From assembly GCA_021463845.1 (NCBI GenBank), contig JAJTXV010000002.1, positions 290,962 to 354,961 on the forward strand: DNA of 64,000 bases. The letters run 5' to 3'. Below are positions 59,973 to 64,000 of the stretch, piece after piece. Under the pieces are notes generated by a model. It was not told the DNA's origin. It worked only from the letters and a program-made list of their open reading frames with translations, and did no database searches. The position numbers were made by a program, and so were the translations under genes. Every line of letters begins with the position of its first letter. The stretch's first letter is position 1. This DNA is from Anaerolineales bacterium. GTDB lineage: Bacteria > Chloroflexota > Anaerolineae > Anaerolineales > UBA11579.

Positions 59973-61178
59973 TTATGGCTTGGCGGTGAGTTTGCGCAGA
60001 GGCGGCGGGTTGTGCGGCGGGCGCAAGCGATAGTTCATGAGCAGAAGCAGGTACACGCACAGCGTGCCGATGCCGAGAAGGATCAACCAGGTGGTAACTT
60101 CGCGGCCGTGCAACAGGGCTGGCGTAAAGCTTTGCAGCACCACGATGCCATTCCACAGGCCGTGCAGAAGGATGTTGAAGCCGTAGACCAGAAAGACATT
60201 CAGCACCTTGGCTTCGTTTTTGGCCCGGGCGATCGCCCAGCCCATGAGACCCGCGGTGGCAATGTGGAAGGCGGTGGCGCCGAGCCGCACTGTGGTGGTG
60301 CTGGCCCAATCCAGTACGCTGCCGGCGAAAAGATTCTCCATCAGGGCGAAGCCAGCCCCGCCCAACACGCCGATCGCAAAGCCCTGAGCGTTGGTGATGG
60401 GTCGGCGCCAGATCAGGATCCAGAGCGCGATGGGCTTGAACAATTCTTCGATGAGCGGAGTGAATAGCGAGAGGTCGAGCAGCAACAAGCCCAGGATGAA
60501 AGGATCGTTGAAAAAATCGTGTAGCAGCTCCAGTAACTGTTCGCCATTTTCGATCCCGGGCATCGCCGCTTCAATGTGAGGGATCTGGCTGGCGAGCGAC
60601 GGCGTGCTGAGCACGTAGACTGCGCCGATCACGACCAGCACAAAGCCCACGATGAGTTCCAGCACGATGGCGACAAGCGGCGCGGCGGTGAGCCCGCTGG
60701 CGAAGGCGCCCCAGGTCAGGCGCGGGCCGCCGAGCTGCAGGCGGCGCAAGGATACCCACACCAGGCCGCCAACCGAGAGGGAAGCGGCCAGTATGTGTAC
60801 GGGCGGCAGGGCGATGTGCAGCTCAGACTCCAGCAGCCAGCCGCCGGCCAGGATGGCCAGCGGCAGCACCACAAAGGCCAGCACCGCCAGCCGGGGGTCG
60901 AGCTTGAAATGGCGCACCGGCTTATTGAAGAGATGCGCCAGGCTGAGCGCGGCGGATGGCAGCAGCAGGACGCCGGCCCACAGGGCGGCGGTGGCGGTCA
61001 GCAGCATGTCCCATTCCGGGCTGGCCGTGGGCTGCAGGATTGGCTGCAGGACCACGTAGGCCAGCGAGCTCACGCCAATGCTGAGGAAGCCCACGGCGCC
61101 GAATGCGCTGCCGAGGAATTGCAGCCAGGAGACCCAGTTGAAACTTGGTTTGGCTGGGCGGGCGGTGCGGGAGCTCAA
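59973..61178 (-). CDS. PrsW-family intramembrane metalloprotease
   Basis: A 401-residue protein with about nine TM helices. The PrsW glutamates are in PLIEELFKPIALW (EExxK, about 246-258); FALMENLFAG supplies a further acidic site and FHIATAGLMGW plus LLHGLWNG the conserved histidines. PrsW enzymes cleave membrane-bound anti-sigma factors and related proteins. The TTG start is 2-3 bases inside the end of the upstream gene (AATTGA), so the two are translationally coupled; no ATG occurs before residue 58. Confidence 0.85.
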   Translation of the reverse strand: MSSRTARPAKPSFNWVSWLQFLGSAFGAVGFLSIGVSSLAYVVLQPILQPTASPEWDMLLTATAALWAGVLLLPSAALSLAHLFNKPVRHFKLDPRLAVLAFVVLPLAILAGGWLLESELHIALPPVHILAASLSVGGLVWVSLRRLQLGGPRLTWGAFASGLTAAPLVAIVLELIVGFVLVVIGAVYVLSTPSLASQIPHIEAAMPGIENGEQLLELLHDFFNDPFILGLLLLDLSLFTPLIEELFKPIALWILIWRRPITNAQGFAIGVLGGAGFALMENLFAGSVLDWASTTTVRLGATAFHIATAGLMGWAIARAKNEAKVLNVFLVYGFNILLHGLWNGIVVLQSFTPALLHGREVTTWLILLGIGTLCVYLLLLMNYRLRPPHNPPPLRKLTAKP

Positions 61179-62434
61179 TTCTCCTCGATGGTGATGTTGA
61201 GGATCCGGTCGCCCGGCGGCAGGCCGAGAGCCTGGGATGGGTCACGCGGCGTGATCGACCCTAGAACGTTCATGCCCTGGATGACCTGGCCGAAGATCGT
61301 GTAGCCGCCATTGAGGTGCTGGGCCGGCCCGTAGGTGATGAAGAATTGGCTGCCGTTGGAGGTTGGCCCAGCATTGGCCATGGCCAGCCAGCCGGCCCGG
61401 TCGAACTGCAAATTCGGACTGGGCTCGATAGCGAAGGCATAGCCGGGGCCGCCATAGCCCGTGCCGCTGGGATCGCCAGCCTGGGCCATAAACCCGGACA
61501 GCACGCGGTGGAAAGTAATGTCCTCGAACCAGCCCTGCTGGGCCAGGAAGACAAAGCTGTTCACGGCGAACGGCGCCACTTCGGGGAAAAGCTCGACCAC
61601 GATGTTGCCGCGCTCAGTGGCGATGGTGGCGGTGTAGCTGACGCCGGGCTCCAGCTGCATGTCAGGACAGGTATTGAACTGGCGCTCGGCAAGCAGCTTG
61701 AGGCGCAGAATGATGTCGAGGCTGTCAAAGTCGATCGGGCCGCCGTGAGGCCCCTCGTTGGTGATGACGAAAGGCGGCGTGCCCAGATTTTGGGCTTGGC
61801 CTTCGTTCCAGGCGGCTTGCGCCAGAGTGGCCAGCTCCTCGCTCTCGAGGGCGTTGGCAAAGGCGGTCGCGTCCAGCTGCAGCAGGGCGGCCTGTTCCAT
61901 TAACCACTCAGTGAATCCATCCGCATCCAGGTTCACCCACTCGGCCTGCTGGCCGTAGAGCAGGTCGTACATTTCCCAGAACATGCCCTGCTGCCCGGCG
62001 GCCTCGGCGGCGACAACCGCTTGGGCGGCTTTATCGTTGAGCGGCTGCTCCGCTGTGCCGATCAGCGGATAGTGGCGGTAGACCAGGCGCACATCTTCGG
62101 GATATTGCGTTTGCAGACGGGTCAGCGTCTCTGCGAAGGCTGCGCAGGTGGGGCACTGGAAGTCGCCATAGACCAGCAGTATGATCGGCGCGTCAGCTTC
62201 GCCGCGGGCCCAATCGGCATCACTGAGCGGCGCGAACGGCATGCGGTTGAAGTAGGTCACATCGCGCGGCGCGCTGATGGAGGTGCATTGCATGGCGGGA
62301 TAGGCGTCAGCCCCTTGGGCTGACGGCGCTTGAGGCTGCGTACTTTGCGCGGCCTGCGGGGCCGCAGGTGCGCCGCCACAGGCGGCCAACAGCAAGGCGA
62401 GGGCGATGGAAGCGAGCGTTAGGCGTGAGCGCAT
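61175..62434 (-). CDS. Lipoprotein: DsbA-like thioredoxin domain fused to cyclophilin peptidyl-prolyl isomerase
   Basis: A 419-residue exported protein. The signal peptide ends with a LAAC lipobox (Cys19). A DsbA-like domain (about 75-255) has the CPTC redox pair (94-97) and a cis-Pro in GTPPFVITNEG; a cyclophilin domain (about 264-415) has FHRVLSGFMAQAGDPSGTG and GSQFFITYGP. Both disulfide and proline isomerisation activities are thus placed on the outside of the membrane in one anchored protein, as a folding helper. It is coupled to PrsW (overlap 4 bp). Confidence 0.92.
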   Translation of the reverse strand: MRSRLTLASIALALLLAACGGAPAAPQAAQSTQPQAPSAQGADAYPAMQCTSISAPRDVTYFNRMPFAPLSDADWARGEADAPIILLVYGDFQCPTCAAFAETLTRLQTQYPEDVRLVYRHYPLIGTAEQPLNDKAAQAVVAAEAAGQQGMFWEMYDLLYGQQAEWVNLDADGFTEWLMEQAALLQLDATAFANALESEELATLAQAAWNEGQAQNLGTPPFVITNEGPHGGPIDFDSLDIILRLKLLAERQFNTCPDMQLEPGVSYTATIATERGNIVVELFPEVAPFAVNSFVFLAQQGWFEDITFHRVLSGFMAQAGDPSGTGYGGPGYAFAIEPSPNLQFDRAGWLAMANAGPTSNGSQFFITYGPAQHLNGGYTIFGQVIQGMNVLGSITPRDPSQALGLPPGDRILNITIEEN

Positions 62435-62455
62435 GGGCGGATTCTACCAGCGGGG

Positions 62456-63688
62456 TTATTGCAGGCTAGCCAGCAGGCTTTGCAACTGCTCGAACGAGGT
62501 CAGGCCCTGCATATGATGAACGAAGACAGTCAAGGTGGGGCTGAGGCGGCGCAGTTCGCGCACGGCCGCGCCCACCGGGTCTTCGCCGGCGGGGCCAATG
62601 GGCGTATCGGCATAACTGCCATAGAAAGCAAAGTAGGCTTGGTTGAGCTTGCGGATGGCGTAACCGTTCTCCCAGAACACCAGGCGGCGCGCTTCCATGT
62701 ATGCCTCGGCTTCTTCCACTTTGCCTTCGGCCAACAGCGCGTCGACCTCCAGGCGGGTGATGTGCATTTGCTCGCGGAAGTCGAAGACCGGCGGGTCATC
62801 TGAGCTGGCGGGCACGCGGCTGGGGCCGGGCGGCGGCGCGTATTCGGGATAGTAGTGGGCGATGACCGCCGCGCCGATCTCTTTGCCGAAGAGGTTGGCG
62901 GTGGTCTCGTTCATCGTGGTCAGGTCTTGCGATTTGCTGTAGTTGAGGCCGAGCGGGTGCCAGGCCAGGTAATTGTGCAGCCATTCGTGGGCGATCACCT
63001 CGCTGAGCCAATTGAGCGAGCTGGTCTGGGCCACCATGGTCGGGTAGGTGCCGATCCCGCCCACCGGCACCACCAGGGAGGATACATCCAGCGCGTCGGC
63101 GACGGCATCTTCGATCTCAATGTGCTGCTCAAGGGTCAGCTCGGTCTCGAGCGAGAGATTGGCCAGTTGCCCAATGCTGTCGCGCGGTGAGACCACCAGC
63201 GCCCAGGGCAGCGGCGTGCTGTGATACAGCAGCGGCGGGATGGGTTGGCCGCCGCTGGTGAAGCCGTGCTGCGCCAGAGTCTGGGTCAGTTGCGCTTGCA
63301 ATACGCTCTCCGCCAGCGGCGCCTGCTCGGCGCGTTGGGCGTAGAGGGTGTACAGGAAGGCGCGGGTCTCCTCCAGTTGGGCGGACACATTGCCCGGGTC
63401 GGCGTGCAGCTGGTTGAGCAGCGCCTCTTGGATCTGGATCTGGGCGATGAGGGCCATGAAATCACGCACCAGCTGGGTTTGTGCGTCCTCCGCCAGGTAC
63501 TGGTGGGCGCCGAGGGCGGCTTGCTGCAGTTTCAGGATGGCCGCATCCACGGTCCAGCTCACATAGTCGAACTCGACGGCCCGGGTGAAATAGCGCACTT
63601 GTTCGCGCGAATCAGACAGCGGAGCGGTGGAGGTGACCAGAACGGTGGAATAGCCTGCGAGGAGCAGACACAGCAGGATGCGGCGCAT
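62456..63688 (-). CDS. Exported HExxH-containing putative metallopeptidase
   Basis: A 410-residue protein with an N-terminal signal (MRRILLCLLLAGYSTVLVTS). The zinc motif is HEWLH (234-238) followed by Glu261 in MNETTANLFGKEIG, a spacing typical of gluzincins. A helical region precedes it (about 40-140). No named family is recognised, although similar proteins occur in Chloroflexota. It lies 21 bp upstream of the lipoprotein gene in the same direction, so three membrane or extracytoplasmic quality-control genes are together. Confidence 0.75.
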   Translation of the reverse strand: MRRILLCLLLAGYSTVLVTSTAPLSDSREQVRYFTRAVEFDYVSWTVDAAILKLQQAALGAHQYLAEDAQTQLVRDFMALIAQIQIQEALLNQLHADPGNVSAQLEETRAFLYTLYAQRAEQAPLAESVLQAQLTQTLAQHGFTSGGQPIPPLLYHSTPLPWALVVSPRDSIGQLANLSLETELTLEQHIEIEDAVADALDVSSLVVPVGGIGTYPTMVAQTSSLNWLSEVIAHEWLHNYLAWHPLGLNYSKSQDLTTMNETTANLFGKEIGAAVIAHYYPEYAPPPGPSRVPASSDDPPVFDFREQMHITRLEVDALLAEGKVEEAEAYMEARRLVFWENGYAIRKLNQAYFAFYGSYADTPIGPAGEDPVGAAVRELRRLSPTLTVFVHHMQGLTSFEQLQSLLASLQ

Positions 63689-63732
63689 TTCGGCATGATA
63701 CTGCCCTTTGAACGGGCGCAGATGAGGGGCGG

Positions 63733-63761
63733 TTTAATGCGTAGGTGTTATTAGCTATAAT
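63733..63761 (+). promoter_or_regulatory. Promoter of the terminal epimerase gene
   Basis: TTTAAT (63733-63738), 17 bp, TATAAT (63756-63761), then 8 nt to the ATG at 63770: probably leaderless. Confidence 0.65.
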
Positions 63762-63769
63762 CCCAAGCC

Positions 63770-64000
63770 ATGAATTTTCTTATCACCGGCGCGGCGGGCT
63801 TCCTCGGCTCGGCGCTGGCCAATCAGCTAGCGCGTGAAGGCCACCTGGTGCGCGGCATTGACAACCTTTCCAGCGGTGAACCGCAGGTGCTGTTTGACGA
63901 TGTCCATTTCACCCGCGGCGATGTCAACGATCGCCCCAAGCTGTGGACCCTGCTGCAGGATATTGACTGCGTGTACCACCTGGCCGCCCGCGTGCTGGTG
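63770..64000 (+). CDS. NAD-dependent epimerase/dehydratase, N-terminal part (runs off right edge)
   Basis: The open frame from ATG 63770 encodes 77 residues to the window end. It begins MNFLITGAAGFLGSALANQLA with the GxxGFLG nucleotide motif, then GIDNLSSG and GDVNDRPKLW, then VYHLAARVLV: an extended SDR such as UDP-glucose 4-epimerase. The catalytic YxxxK is outside the window. No Shine-Dalgarno exists. Confidence 0.85.
   Translation, partial: MNFLITGAAGFLGSALANQLAREGHLVRGIDNLSSGEPQVLFDDVHFTRGDVNDRPKLWTLLQDIDCVYHLAARVLV

Overview
The window is about 64 kb of a GC-rich bacterial chromosome, densely packed and without phage, plasmid or CRISPR signs. The gene set (threonyl-tRNA synthetase behind a T-box, RadA, ClpC, Kef-type antiporter, BioY, PrsW, GT-C-type membrane proteins, a surface-glycan cluster, Asp-box protein, many GTG/TTG starts) fits Chloroflexota, probably Anaerolineae. 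This is an inference from gene content, because no rRNA is present.

Layout. 1-5.9 kb: truncated dihydrouridine synthase, M29 aminopeptidase, dienelactone hydrolase, GNAT, BioY, fatty-acid desaturase and small membrane proteins. 5.9-17.8 kb: HD-GYP phosphodiesterase, radA-dinB, an ArsR/SRPBCC pair with a clear operator, an FAD protein, clpC, a membrane GAF protein without a kinase domain, and ribosomal protein S1. 17.9-24.7 kb: a metal-chelatase gene whose AAA+ and von Willebrand parts are joined only by a -1 frameshift at A_AAA_AAG, a KefB-like antiporter, an SDR, and the tsaE-tsaB-rimI operon. 24.7-39.6 kb: one long co-directional cell-surface polysaccharide cluster (sugar-nucleotide enzymes, glycosyltransferases, flippase, GT-C-like membrane proteins, asparagine synthase). 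39.6-41.4 kb: tRNA-Val(GAC), a hydrolase, and phenylalanine hydroxylase behind a tyrosine-codon leader peptide and terminator. 41.6-45.2 kb: an Asp-box/glyoxalase/MoaD-like operon interrupted by a small repeat element, then a PadR unit. 45.3-54.3 kb: T-box thrS, cupin, glutaredoxin-like, DUF486, GGDEF, alcohol dehydrogenase, a frameshifted membrane gene, and an FprA-type reductase. 54.4-64 kb: paired M16 peptidases with acpS, penicillin acylase, PrsW, a DsbA-cyclophilin fusion lipoprotein, an HExxH protein and the start of an epimerase.

The two strongest observations are regulatory. The first is a short leader peptide with four tyrosine codons, then an intrinsic terminator, then the enzyme that makes tyrosine from phenylalanine: an apparent ribosome-mediated attenuator. 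The second is a programmed -1 frameshift that would yield two chelatase subunits from one gene. Several genes also have a -10 box only 6-10 nt before the start codon and no Shine-Dalgarno, which suggests leaderless transcripts are common in this organism. All motif positions were read by eye; no database search or folding program was run.
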